From: Pisolithus tinctorius
Lineage: Eukaryota > Basidiomycota > Agaricomycetes > Boletales > Pisolithaceae
Assembly: GCA_024663395.1 (NCBI GenBank)
Contig: JANFAH010000005.1
Location: 1 to 64,000, forward strand
Direction: 5' to 3'
Length of the DNA: 64,000 nucleotides
In this document: positions 49,633 through 61,194 of the stretch, piece after piece
Position numbering within the stretch: position 1 is the stretch's first letter
Layout of the letters: each line of letters begins with the position of its first letter
Made by a program: the position numbers and the translations under genes
The notes under the pieces: model-generated
Database searches by the model: none
What the model was told of the DNA's origin: nothing
The model's input: the letters and a program-made list of their open reading frames with translations, nothing else

Positions 49633-51742
49633 ATGGATTTCCTCTTCACGCCTTATCTCGTTGCTGGTATCTGCGCCGCTCTAGTTGTAGCATGTTCGTT
49701 CAGGCTTCTTAGGTGTTCAAACGTAAGTCGTGTACGTCTTAACAGAGATCAAGCATTGTTAAAGGTGTGCGCTGTAATAAGCTCGATCACATCCCTGTCG
49801 TAGGCCACTCAAGTTTATTGGCATCGTACTGGTTCACAAAGGGACTTGAAGTCGACCACACTGAACGGTTTGTGCAGGAGGGATACGACAAGGTGAGGGG
49901 GTTCTTTTATGTTGATATTCGTGACGTTGGTACTAACTGCAAAATCAGTACAAGTCTGGAATATTTAGGGTCGCTAACTTGACACATTGGGTTGTCTGTT
50001 TGCATCGCAGTCACCTTGAGCACGTGGCGAGGGCTCTTGAGGATCACCTTTCCTTTATCGAGGCAGCGGACAACGTAAGTCAATCCCATCTTTCGGATGT
50101 TGGTTTCAATTCAAGGTAGGTCAATGCAGTCATTGAAACTGGAACATACGTTCGGCTTGAAGAATAGCGACATGTATCATGTATCCATTATTCAATCGAC
50201 CCTTACTCGCAATCTTTCAGTTTTATATGCGGGTGTGAGGGACGAGATTGTTGCCGCATGCAACGAATACCTTGATTTAAAGCACAATGGTCATTCTCTG
50301 CATAACATCTAACTGTAATTTACTAACGATCATTCGATTTCAGAATGGAAAACCATCTCAGCGGTACAAGCCACTCTCAAGATTGCGAGCAGGGCAAGCA
50401 ATCGGATGTTTGTTGGCCTCCCTCTCTGTAAGTCACCGAGTTGATGCACCGTGCCTATCTTTCATTAGCCATTTGCCCCTAGGCCGTGACCCCGATTGGC
50501 TCGATTTGAATATGAATCTCCCTCGTGCAGTTGTGGACGAAGCAAGAATTTTGAGACTCTTTCCTAGTTTTATGGTACCGTCAGTTTTTCTCGTCGCCCT
50601 CTCGGTAGGCTTTGCTTTACACTGAAGTTGCGTAGACTGGTTGCAAAGCTTGTCACCAATCTCTCTGAACGGACCAGTCGGGGGGTCGCTTTGCTTGGTC
50701 CGGTAATCAAAGAACGCCTGCAACATATGGAAGCGGAGGGCACCGACTGGAATAATAAACCTGTAAGTTCCTGCGTTCGCTATACCTTAGAAGCACTAAT
50801 ATTTGGTAGAATGACTTCTTGCAATGGTGCATGGATAGTAAGCAGGAGACTTCGCTGACTTCACTGACCCGGCGTATCATTTCTATTAATTTTGCTGGCA
50901 TTCACGTTCGTTCAATTATTTCCTATTCTTCTGTATTGATCACTTCCACTGCCGCAGACAACCTCGAGCGTACGTCCTTAAATTGCCAGCGGGACCAGTG
51001 CACTAACGTCGGCATGCAATCTCTCTCCAGACTTTCTCTCAGGCGCTTTTTCACCTTGCAGAAAATCCACGACATGCACAGGCACTCCGCGATGAGGTCG
51101 AGGTAGTTGTTAGTAAGTACGGGTGGACGAAAGAAGGTCTTTCGAAGATGCGAAAAGTCGACAGTTTTTTGAAAGAGACTCAGCGTTTTGAAGGCCTTTC
51201 AATTTGTGTGTATTCCTCCCCCATTACCCTAACTGATTGGCTCAAACACTAATTGCCAGTGGGCGTTTCGCGGAAAGCAATGAGTGACATCACACTCGCT
51301 GATGGAACCTTCATCCCTCAAGGAACCTTTTTGGCCTTCCCAGCGCACGCCATGCATCACGATGATGCAGTGTATGAAAACCCAAATGTGTTTAAGCCGT
51401 TTCGATTTGCCGACATGCGAAACAAGGAGTTTGAGCGTTCCAGGCATCAGATGGTCGCCGTAACCCCGGATTTGTTATCATTTGGCTTGGGAAAACACAC
51501 ATGGTGGGCATGAAAATTTCACAGCCAAGATTGCCTTCTCATTCACGTTCTGTGCATACGGCATGTACAGCCCTGGTAGGTTTTTTGCAGCTACCGTGCT
51601 CAAAACTATGTTGGCGCATATTGTCATGTCGTATGACGTCAAGCTGGGAAATGATGAAAGTCGTCCAAATACCCTGCACGTAGGGCGTGCTATTGTGCCC
51701 AACCCCACGGCCAAGGTCATGTTCCGGAAAAGAGAAGAGTGA
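49633..51742 (+). CDS. Cytochrome P450, ent-kaurene-oxidase-like (P450-2)
   Basis: Paralogue of P450-1 made by the tandem duplication. Every exon has the same length as its counterpart: 49633-49722, 49782-49892, 49949-50074, 50130-50289, 50344-50427, 50483-50583, 50628-50762, 50810-50905, 50958-50969, 51031-51205, 51260-51503, 51571-51742, summing to 1506 nt and 501 residues. Anchor MDFLFTPYLVAGICAALVVA. The I-helix region has AGIHTTSS, with the 12-nt exon conserved. ETQR (ExxR) and FGLGKHTCPGRFF with Cys445 are intact. Differences from P450-1 are scattered replacements, for example YKSGIFRVANL versus YKSRAFRVASL, SLKLEHTFGL versus AFRTEYTFGL, and ALFHLAENPRHAQ versus ALLNLAENPQYAQ. Several lie in the N-terminal half, where substrate-recognition sites are expected. 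Both copies appear to be under coding constraint. Confidence 0.92.
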
Positions 51743-52224
51743 ATTGCAAATCGACTGCTCGTCGTTATATGTATTAGTAATGCTGTACTTCGATGTCGCT
51801 CCCATACTTCCCAGGGAGGTTCGCCTTCTCCTTTGAGTTTAGAACGTCTTTGGAACTCTGGTCGGAGAGAAATACGCGCTGCCGGGCAACTTAGGAGTGC
51901 AGATGTCGTAGTCATGCTGTGTTTCCACGGCGCACCTTCGGAGCCAAGAGCTTAGTCAGCCGCCCTACTGAGCTACTTGTCAGTCGGCACTCATTCTCAT
52001 TCAGCTTCTCAGCCAGGCGCGTTCAGAGTTTCCTCGGATTACTACTACCGGTATATGTTCGCCTCAAAGTGACGAAGCACTGCTGTTCGAAAGCGGAACG
52101 TTGGCGCGTTTGTTGCGGCTTGCCCCACCTGATACCCAGCCTTGTCACGCCATATACCCTGCCCGACCGGATTCATTTAGTGGTGGATAAGTGAAACACC
52201 AGTACTCCGAACTGGCAGTATCCA
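51743..52224. other. P450-2 / NAA10 intergenic region
   Basis: About 480 bp: the P450-2 3' flank with the 34-bp segment in inverted orientation (51840-51873), then the short NAA10 promoter. No gene seen. Confidence 0.6.
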
Positions 52225-53466
52225 ATGTTGAATATTAGACCTGCGAATGTACGTCTGTCCTGCTTCTTATAAACTACTGGGCGCTCATACCCGTGCTGGA
52301 ACGTTTCCTATGTCTGGTCTCCCTTTTGTCTGATTATCCAACATTATTTCCGATTCACACCAGCCAAAAGATCTCATTAATCTCCAACGATGCAACCAGC
52401 TCTGTTTACCTGAAAACTACCTTGCACAATTTTGTGAGTCAGTTTCAATCAGGTATTATTGCAGTCTCCCTTGGGTTGACTCTCGGAATGATTTTTCGCC
52501 GCTCGCTTTGCTCTGCGAATGTAGGGGCATTCTCTATCGTATCGTGGCCTCATGTATCGTTCCTTGCAGAAAACGCAAGCGGAACGGTAGTTGGTTATGT
52601 ACTGGCGTCCGTGTAAGTAATCGGTTGGACATCTATTTTCGAAACTCGCAGCTTCCTGTGCATGCCCTACCGCCTTTTCTCATTTTGTGGTCACACCCGA
52701 CTTTAATAAACTAATTTCTCTGCCGTGCAGGGAACCTGTTGACGACCAACCCCATCTTCTAATCGGACATATCAATTCCCTAGCTGTCCTTCGCCCTTAC
52801 CGACGCCTTGGGCTCGCGAAGCGACTCATGAATATCTCTAGTACGTGTCCTACACCCGCTGTGTTTCCTCTCTTGACTCCGGGACGTTAACTGAAATATT
52901 TTTCTTCCCTTCGTCGGTGCCGGCATATACACGATGTCTTTACCTAGGAGAATCCATGACAAGCACCTACCACCTCCAGTACATCCAGCTGAACGTGCGG
53001 ATATCGAACAGGGCTGCTTTAGCCCTGTATCGGGACGCCCTAGGGTACACCATCTATCGCGTCGAACGCAAATACTGTGAGCGTGCTCCTGTCTCTTGCG
53101 TCAAGCTCAGAAGGTACAGAAGACCAGGATGTCGATTACCCCTTACATCGCCCACACTTGTGCTGGAACGGTCATGGACATACGAATTTACTGCGTGCAG
53201 ATGCTGATGGCGAGGATGCGTTCACCATGCGGCTTTGGATTCACGGCAATCCAAATGTGGCGGATACACGGTCAGTTCTTTCATTCATTTATCTCGTCTC
53301 AGCAATGTGCGAGGACGTAGGAGCGTTAACGAACCCCCCCCCCCCCCCCCAATTTACATACACTAGGCAAGAAAGACGAACAGTACTTCGCGCCATGCAT
53401 CAGTATGCATCGTGCAAGGGTCGATTACTTCTAGCGTGTTTTCGAAGGCCACGTTCACCACCGTGA
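52225..53466 (+). CDS. N-alpha-acetyltransferase catalytic subunit, Ard1/NAA10-like
   Basis: GNAT-fold catalytic subunit of the NatA type, which acetylates N-termini of nascent proteins. Seven exons (52225-52248, 52364-52433, 52525-52612, 52731-52840, 52948-53076, 53201-53270, 53367-53466) sum to 591 nt, 196 residues. Start MLNIRPAN, then PKDLINLQRCNQLCLPENY, which keeps the Glu and Tyr of the peptide-binding loop. The next ten residues LAQFWAFSIV differ from the usual TMKYYLYH-type stretch but have the same length, before SWPHVSFLAENASGTVVGYV. HINSLAVLRPYRRLGLAKRL carries the acetyl-CoA R-x-x-G-x-A/G loop. NVRISNRAALALYRDALGY and YADGEDAFTMRL complete the fold. The tail is short and basic, without the long acidic tail of many NAA10 proteins; its last exon follows an intron with a 17-C run and is less certain. 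Could be the sole NAA10 or a divergent paralogue. Confidence 0.85.
53334..53350 (+). repeat. Poly-C run in the last NAA10 intron
   Basis: Seventeen consecutive C residues inside the intron 53271-53366. Length may be unreliable and polymorphic. Confidence 0.85.
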
Positions 53467-54094
53467 TAATGACAAAACATCTATCATACCGCCGTATCTA
53501 TTTCTATTACATAAAATAAGCCAGCGCCATTAATGCGTATGTGCTGTGTGTAGGTACGACCTCCGAAGGTACATCCTATGGTGTGCGGGATTTTATTCAT
53601 AGGCTGGTCCATTAATTCCATGTCGAGCAGCATGATGGCTACCTTTGAAGCTTGAAGCTTGGAGTTTGACCGATCGTGACCGCGCACAAAATAACATGCA
53701 CACCCTATTCCCTTTGCACTCGTGCAGCATCAGTGAGTATTATGAAAGAAAAGCAATGTGCGTGATTCGCTGGCCAGGATGCCACCCCCCAATGGTCAGT
53801 GACAGATATTCCGAAAACGATCGTTCGCAAAAAGTGACGTGGTTGGAAGCTCGACCGCTAATAATTCTAAGCTTACGGTTTTGTACTAGGAGAAGAACCT
53901 GGTACTGGGAGGCTAACTGCTCAGACACGGGGAACGAGATTTCCTGACAGAGTATTGACATATGACTGGTATGCAGGAAAATACGCATTTGGGAGAGGGA
54001 AGACAAGTTAGTAATACATGTCTGTTCGAAGGCCAAGTTAGTTAAATGTCACTTTAAGCTGTGTTGCAATAGATGACCAAATATACGCAAGAGA
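53467..54094. other. Convergent intergenic region NAA10 / EXO70
   Basis: About 630 bp between two convergent genes; 3' flanks only. Short frames without recognisable content. Confidence 0.5.
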
Positions 54095-56462
54095 TCACTT
54101 GTAGAAACTGCGAATCTGTTTCTCCACTTCTTCCGCCGAAAGCTTAATGTCTGGAGGAATGTGAGTACACCGCCACTGGGAGAAGAGGGCACGTACACTT
54201 CTGCGGATCTGTTCGCGATAGAGTTGTGTAAAAAAAAAGTTGTCATATAAGGAGGTACTGACTTTTGCTGAATTCCTTTTCTCGCTGCTTTTGCGTGAAC
54301 CGCTGCAAGCTTGGCACTACCAACTTCACCGCTTCTTCTCCAACAGCCTTTCTCGCTTCTTCGTCCTCTTCCAAAACTTTCGCCATCCGATGTCTTTCCC
54401 CCACTTCTTCCAAGAGGTCGTAGAATCTCGTAAACTTCTCCTTTGTTGCAGCCTTCCATGCACTACTTCCCACCTTTTCTTTCTCTCTGTCCTCGCTCAG
54501 CGCTTGCATCAGCGGTGAGTAATTGGCCTCGAAGTACCCAGCCTTGGCGGTGCGGAAGGCAGAAGCCAGTGCGTCTGTTGTAGGTTTAGAAAGATACTCA
54601 GCGAGTCCAGAGTGCGCAGGCTTAAGAAGTACGCGCGTGTGGAAGTAGGTTATATTATTCAACAGGAAGACCGAACCGAAGGCACCTCGCCGTTGTGTCC
54701 GCGAAACGGCAGTGACACTGCTGATAGTAGTGGTAATGACGTCATCTCGGAACCATTTAGCATACGGAAGCACAAGGCAGGGCACAGACGTACAGACGTA
54801 GTGCTGGATGAGAACTGTCTCGCTCACTTCGCCAACTGTTGCTCTTTGTCCTTTTCCGACCTGCTTGCCATCACCCATCTTCCAGTTCCCGTCGCCCAAC
54901 GCGTGGAGAGCAGAACCCACAGCTCTCTCCACTTCGGGCAGCTTGTCCAAATACTGTACTGCCTAAGACAATTCTTTCAACATTCAGTGAGTAAGGTGCG
55001 GGGTGGGAATACTCACCGAAACAACAAAATCTGCCAATCCTACACCCAATTCTCCACCCTTCCCTGATCCGGTGGCGGCCATCTTCAGATCTGCCAAAAA
55101 CTCGGGAAAGCTTCTTAAACAAACACCTCTGATTGCATTTGTTCCATCCCTTAGTTCATTGGCGTCCTTCCTTCCTTCACCTCTTCGTGCCAGGAGGGTT
55201 TCCCACTGAACCTGGGAAGATGCAAGAGCAGAATAGGTAGAGAGTGCATGGAACGTGTATTTGTGCAATGACCGCTTGACAAGAGAAGTGAAGGACGAAT
55301 TTGTGTCAGTAAAAAGCTGAAGCAGTGGGGTAAGTAGAGTGTCATAAGTTGATGCGAGGAGGGAAGGGCTGGAAAGCGGAGCAAGGTCGACTAGCAAAGT
55401 ATATTCTGTCTAAAAGTGACTCATCAATGAGGGTGGAATAACAGGCATGAATGGACATACCTCTGCTGTCCGAAGTAGATTGGCAACCCATGTACCAAAT
55501 TCCTTGCCAGCCACGACACCATCGAGGGTCTCTGCGCGATCTACGACGCGCTTCGCATTGGTTTCTAGAGCTTTACGATTCCAGGTCCCGCGCATATCAG
55601 CGTATCCCCGCTGTGCCTCCTTCAAAGTTGCCAGAATAGTCTGAGATGCCGGATGTGAGGGATGCGTGGACGGCACAGGCAAAGTGCGCAGAAATGCGAC
55701 AAGGGGTTTCAAGGACGCCAGTAGCGAGGGAGGAAACATGACTGGGGTAAAATCAAGTCCCGCGATAGGCGGAGAACCGGATGATCCTTCTGCGACGAGT
55801 TTCGTGTACAATTGGGTAAGTTTCTTGGCTCCTGTTTCGACCAAACGAGCCTACAAACAGCTCGCACGTCAGTAAGGACACAGCGGACGAGGGCCAAGTA
55901 TACAGTATCCCAAGAGTCTGCATCCGAGGATTTAAACGCAATAGCTGCATTCAAACGCCCGAGGGTGTCCATATACACCTCCACCTGCCCAGGTTGAGGG
56001 CTGAAACAGTGTCAGTCGAATCTTTCTAGTCGTTGAAATATAAGTACCCTCGTAGTATCAAGCCCTCCTCCACGGCGATACCCTCCTGGCTACTCGCGAC
56101 TTCGTCGATCTTTGATAGTGCACGGTCGATATCTACTCGCACATTCGTGAGCTTAGTCGACAAGTAAAGTAGGTGAAACTAACTGAGTGACCTCTGGTTC
56201 AACTTCTGGGTTGCAGTGTACAACGGTAATATCGACTTTTCCAACTTCACCAAACGTGTATCAAGACCGGTTAAGATGGCTATTTGGATGAACGGGTTGG
56301 CCTATGGATTGAAGGGCAAACGTACATATCATCCGTTTCGATATCTGGTGTGTTTTGTTCAGGTTCTGCTCCAGCTTTTGGCGACATCGGGTCTCGATTT
56401 CAACGCGGTTTTTGTGAGCGTTTGAGGCTTACCAGCTCTATCTCGGCACTATCGTCCTCCAT
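54095..56462 (-). CDS. EXO70: Exocyst complex component Exo70
   Basis: A subunit of the exocyst, which tethers secretory vesicles to the plasma membrane. The first exon (56462-56433) encodes MEDDSAEIEL. It then splices to LEQNLNKTHQISKRM and ISILTGLDTRLVKLEKSILP, the coiled-coil N-terminus. Later blocks: RVDIDRALSKIDEVASSQEG with IAVEEGLILR, YMDTLGRLNAAIAFKSSDAD, RLVETGAKKLTQLYTKLVAE, KPLVAFLRTLPVPSTHPSHP, FGSVFLLNNITYFHTRVLL, FRTAKAGYFEANYSPLMQAL, EKFTRFYDLLEEVGERHRM, KLVVPSLQRFTQKQREKEFSK. The end needs a 12-nt microexon (54197-54208) to give K-NPQKY-IKLSAEEVEKQIRSFYK; that basic region corresponds to the phosphoinositide-binding C-terminus. No frame break seen. Converges on NAA10. Confidence 0.93.
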
Positions 56463-56935
56463 AACAGACCTTTCGTCGTTGATTATGAAAAAGTATGGAG
56501 CTGTTACGCAGCGGCTTGGTTAGATTGGAACATTTGATAAACTGGCACCCGTATGGACTAGGTGGCTGAGATAGTAGAAATAGATTTGGTAGTGCACATG
56601 GCTTACTATGAACTTACTGTACTACCGCCATGCCCATTTATACTGTACATACAAAATGCGGACGTGCCCGGTCATACCATGTACTGCTGTGGGTTACCCT
56701 CGCCTCGGTGTACAGGAAGGCCAATATGTGAGGGTTATACAGCGAAAAATACTAACCCTTGTTCCAGGTACCAAGCTGAATTTGAGGTTTATCCCTCGCA
56801 GGTGGCTCCCGGTGTCCCCAGTTCCTGTGTCCGTGCGTCGAGGAGCTGCTGATGTTTTGACGTACCTGCCTCCGCGTCGGCCATGATACTGGGATGTTCA
56901 GCATTGGTCACAATGCTCAAGTTAAATCGCCACCC
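56463..56935. other. Short intergenic stretch upstream of EXO70
   Basis: About 470 bp between the EXO70 start and the 3' end of the next minus-strand gene. It includes the EXO70 promoter. Plus-strand frames at 56562-56886 show no recognisable protein. Confidence 0.5.
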
Positions 56936-58179
56936 TCACCGTCGCAAATGAGTGTGATCATCACTTGGTAGTGCAGCTAGCGCGTCTTTAAATACTTCGG
57001 AGATCTCTTCCAAGAACTTGACGTGCTATGATTCAGTGCATTCGGTTCATGTGCATGTAAAGTCACTTACAGAGATGCGATTCATCACGTCGTACACCTT
57101 GTCCTCTTTCAGAATACTGTATAGCACCTGATTAAGGTCAGGAAACGATCGCAGACTGACCAATTCCATTAGCTTGCCTTGGCAGGTATATGTCCTACTG
57201 AAACGCGAAGTCCGCAATGACAGGTCCATAAGATCTAACAAGATAGAAGTTCAGAAGCCAGTGAACGTGGGCCAAACCTCACTTTTCCCGTGATATCTTC
57301 TTCAAGGGCGCATCTTTCATCGATATCCGTCGTAACATCAAGTACTGCTTGGAGACTCTTAATCTCTCGCACCATACTCTGAATACCGTCGTGTCCGGAG
57401 ACGTCCGCCTGTGGGTCAAGGCTACCAACAAACTCGGTAAGTGGTTTGGAGGTGTCATACTCGAAGTAGCGTCTATCCAAGTTATCGTGCCTAGATCCAT
57501 GAGGACATGGCAATGTAGCATAGGGGTCAGGTGAATGCTCACAACGGGTAGAGGATATCATACGCTCCTGCGTAGACCGCCGACATTTCTTCGAGAAGCT
57601 AGCGGTCGTCAAGATTAGTGTCATTCGCTTTTATCAAGGGCAGAGGCACATGCCCTAATTCCGAGCGTCTGGGATATGGCGCCGAGCTCACGCTTCACTT
57701 CTTGCATTCGATTTTTATGTCTCGTATTTGCTTTGTCCATCCTTCTACGCAGTGTCCTCACTAAGGCATTGATAGAGGAATTCTGCGCTACCTCGGGTTC
57801 TTCTCTTTCCACAGATGGTCCGGGGGCCATTGAGGAAGGACTGTTTGATAATTTCGGTTGAGAACCTGATGAATTAGGGACGTCTTCTGAAATCATGGAG
57901 TACGGAGAGTAAAAACTACGTCAAACTTACCTTCGGGCGACTGGGTGGGAGATCCTACGTCTAGGCTAGAGAGTCTGTTGAAAAACGTTGTCTTTCCAAC
58001 CTAGTTTTCAGGACAGGATAATCTCATCATTAGCGGTCACAAAAAGCACATTCTCATACATAGTTTTTGAAATTCTCAATCCCAAACAAGTCTGAGAAGT
58101 ATTTGATTGCCCCATTTATCATTTTACCACTCTGGTTGTCAACTTGTGAGTATAGTCCTGCAATCAGAGCGTTATGCAT
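56936..58179 (-). CDS. Unrecognised protein with coiled-coil segments
   Basis: A spliced model can be read from ATG 58179: MHNALIAGLYSQVDNQSGKM and INGAIKYFSDLFGIENFKNY (intron 58001-58059), then VGKTTFFNRLSSLDVGSPTQ, a Ser/Pro/Glu linker, and a charged helix LVRTLRRRMDKANTRHKNRM followed by QEVKRELGAISQTLG. Further exons give LLEEMSAVYAGAYDILYPL, HDNLDRRYFEYDTSKPLTEF and VREIKSLQAVLDVTTDIDER, then KLMELVSLRSFPDLNQVLYS and, after a clear intron, HVKFLEEISEVFKDALAAL to a stop at 56936-56938. The join around 57240 is unresolved, so the model is incomplete. VGKTTFF resembles a P-loop but lacks the leading Gly. It lies 117 bp downstream of the HET gene on the same strand, which suggests a functional link. 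I do not recognise the family. Confidence 0.55.
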
Positions 58180-58295
58180 ACCAGAGACCGACTAGAACTT
58201 GTTGATGTGGCAGGCTGACGCTGGGTAACATTTAGGAGTGTGCGAAATGACTAGAGGATAAACGTACCCAGTTCAGCAAGATGTAAAACTGTTCT

Positions 58296-60791
58296 CTACG
58301 ATGGAAGCGTGAAGTCAACCATCTTTCGATAACACCCGCAAAAGTCACACCTAATTTCTTTGAACCGTGCCAGCCGCCCCTCGTTGGGTGCAACCGCATG
58401 CCAAACTTGAGGTGTCGAAAAGTAACAAAGACGTGTAACAGTTTGTCCGGGTTGCACTGCGCAACGCACGACCGACGTCACGAGACATTTGTTGGTAAGG
58501 CGAGTAGATAAGGCCTTCAGCAATGACACCAGTGGTTGATTGTTTGGAAGCGACAGGCCAATGGGTTGACGTAGAATTAATCTAGAAGAACTATCGCCAG
58601 AAGCTCGTGCGATCACCGTGTCCCCTTCTTTTGTCGTAGCATTTCCACCAGAAACACTACGCTGCACTGGGCGATAAGCCGGATCTGTAGGATCAACGCA
58701 GAGGACTTCGGCCAGCGACTCAAGGTCCTGAAAGATGTTGCCGTCACGCTTGAAGGTCGAATCGAAATGGCCGTAATCACCCAGCTGTTTGCACCATGTA
58801 AATTACGGAAACCATTTGCAGGGATATATTACTACTTACCATAATTCCAATATGGGTGGACTTAAGAAACTGCACATAGGTCCCATCCAGGTACAACACA
58901 TACTTCGGCGAGAGAGGACCAGCCATTTGCATAGGTCCCGGGGTGTCAAGGCCGTCCCAATCATTCTGTGGTGACATGCATATCAAAGGTTGTTCAGGAC
59001 GACAGAAAACATACTAACAACCAACGTTTTCCACTCAAGGGGACCGTTACAGCAACCAGCGCAGTGCGCAACATCAATGGTGACCGTACAATTGCCGCTG
59101 GGCCAGTCGCCCCACATGGTCCTCACGGCCCAGATTGATCGGGGAAGGCGGGTGTGCTTTATGAAGCTCACACTATCGGAACTGGTATCGGTAGTAGTAC
59201 CGCGGCTTGGCATACTACGGGCAAGATCTGCCTGCTTAGTCCACATCCAATCATATACTCGCTTGGCATAATCTTCCCATGGTGTACAAGTTTGGGCCCG
59301 GGTTTCGTCATAGGCAGAATGGACCCATGCGTTTCTAAGGTAGTAGCCAAGTCCGACCGCAAAGCGAACGTTAGCGTTGTCGTTAGCATAGATTATGACG
59401 ATTAAATCGTTCGAAAGCGACAGCTTTACGGAGTTTCCTGAAATACTGCGCGGGAAGGTGCCGCAGCGGGTGAACCCGTAGTAAGAAATGGTCCTATCGT
59501 CAAGTGTGAGACTGTGGCGTGACTCGTCTTGATCGCAAGAAAGAAAAAGTTGTTTGATGCGGGGAAAGACCGTGGGTTCTCCCGTTGCACCGAAGAACCT
59601 GTAATAGACGGTGGAGTTGGATAACAAGTCAATCGTCATCAGAGGTGCCGCTATATCCATTTTACATCTCAGTGTGGCCCTAAAAAGGGACGAAGAGTTG
59701 GGATAAGGTGCAAGGGGCAATGATATTTGTATGCCACCGTTGGTGATAGAAAATGTGCTCAGCTCTCTGACAAGAGATTGTCCAAGCAGCGTCAAAAGAA
59801 TGGATTGAATTAGATTTGCAGGCATAACACGCCTGACCGCTGGCAGATGATCTTGCAAGCGAGACTTGAACCGTGGCACGAACCAATCTGGTTTTATGCT
59901 CCAAATGCCATTACAATCGCGAAAGTAGCTTGGGTCATCGGCCAAAATGCTACCAGATCGCCGAATCCTTCCTTTTGGGTCCCATGCGAAGATGCTATGG
60001 TCATTGGATGACCGGACGATTTCTAGCTGGAGACGATGAAAGGCGCTCTTCCCTTCCCCGTACAACATTGGCATATGCACTCCAAATAACCCCATCAATG
60101 AATATGCCCGGTCCTCCACCCGGGTTGTCTTTCGGTCTGCGGCCCATGACATCACCTGGGCCGCACTGCGGACACCTGAAGCCAGACCGTTTATCAAAAC
60201 AGCCTGTGGAATGCGTGTAATTTTCTCCAAAGTATCTGCCAGGTTACGCTTGCTTCCTATGGGCACCCAATGCTCGTTAAAAAACTGAACGTCCCTTGGT
60301 GCTATCAACTCCTGGAGTGTCCAGCCGCGTGAGAACCACTCTGGCCAACCATTAGAGTTGTTAAATTGCCTATGGTCAGGTTCAGTGACAAAAATGGGGC
60401 TGTCGACGTCATGGAAGTATGCATAGCACTTGGCCGAGTTCTCGTACCACCGGAACATGGAATTGATGGCTTCAGATAGCTCCGAGCTGCTCTTCTTGTC
60501 GATGCAGCAAGTGTCTACCCACAGCCATTGGAGGCTGTCCTTCATGGTCTGCCTGCAACTCCCTAGGATCTTCTTGTAGCCTTTACGCGCCCTAATTTTC
60601 TCTCTCTCTTCTTCACCCATCCTCGTCAGTTCGTTTATCTCTTTGTAATTTACTTCATCCCCCCAGCGATGGGACAATATCGCATAAGCTGTGGTCGCAT
60701 CGTCTCGTTCCTCCAACACCCTAGTTATGGGTATTGTTCGCCCAATATCCATCTCCCTGTTGAGAAAGGCTTCCACATTCAACAATCGCAT
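58296..60791 (-). CDS. HET-domain protein (heterokaryon-incompatibility type)
   Basis: The HET domain is found in fungal incompatibility and cell-death proteins. Three exons (60791-59019, 58965-58840, 58784-58296) give 795 residues; the frame is intact. I chose MRLLNVEAFLNREMDIG because family members start this way; an upstream in-frame ATG (60812) would add seven residues. HET motifs in order: AYAILSHRWGDEVNYKEI (about 35-52), LQWLWVDTCCIDKKSSSEL (about 86-104), AINSMFRWYENSAKCYAYF, EWFSRGWTLQELIAPRDVQF, then DRAYSLMGLFGVHMPMLYGE. The ~500-residue C-terminal part (for example NDWDGLDTPGPMQMAGPLSP, VLCVDPTDPAYRP) has no recognised domain; it may supply specificity. No NACHT or WD40 region is attached. 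Divergent from the G-domain gene on its right. Confidence 0.93.
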
Positions 60792-61194
60792 CTTCCTATA
60801 AAACAAAGACATTATAACATGGGTGCACGGTTATAAAACGTGTGCGTACACTCTGGACCGTGAATTTGCACTTATCTGACACTCGATTCCCAGAGTGATC
60901 GGGGGAAGACGATGTCTGGTCAGGTTAACAGAACGGTAGCTCTCCGATGGTAGTATCCGAATTCCGGTCGGCGTTTGAAGGTGGGAGCAGGAAGGCAACG
61001 GGTCCACGTGTTCTACGAGGCTCATGCATTTGGTGTAAGCGCGTAGGCCGTCCTCAACTGCTACCATGGTTTTGCCTCCACGACTATCCTGTATGGCTTT
61101 TGAGACCTTCGGTTATGATCTCGACAAGGCTAATCTATTTACGTCAAATTTGTATGAGCAGATATCAGGATACGGGATGCAGAAGACATAGAAT
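60792..61194. other. Divergent intergenic region (HET / G-domain protein)
   Basis: About 400 bp, likely carrying both promoters. Plus-strand sequence at 61140-61240 may also contain an unresolved first exon of the G-domain gene. Confidence 0.4.

Larger units (their letters stand above)
47873..52840 (+). repeat. Segmental tandem duplication, copy 2
   Basis: Second copy of the block at 43218-47872. It begins with the MFS fragment, contains the complete P450-2, and passes directly into the complete NAA10-like gene, whose remaining exons (from 52948) lie outside the repeat. Confidence 0.95.

Noticed and set aside
57980..58000. VGKTTFF as a Walker A motif in the unknown gene
   Set aside because: A P-loop needs Gly five residues before the GK glycine; here that position is not Gly, and no Walker B follows.
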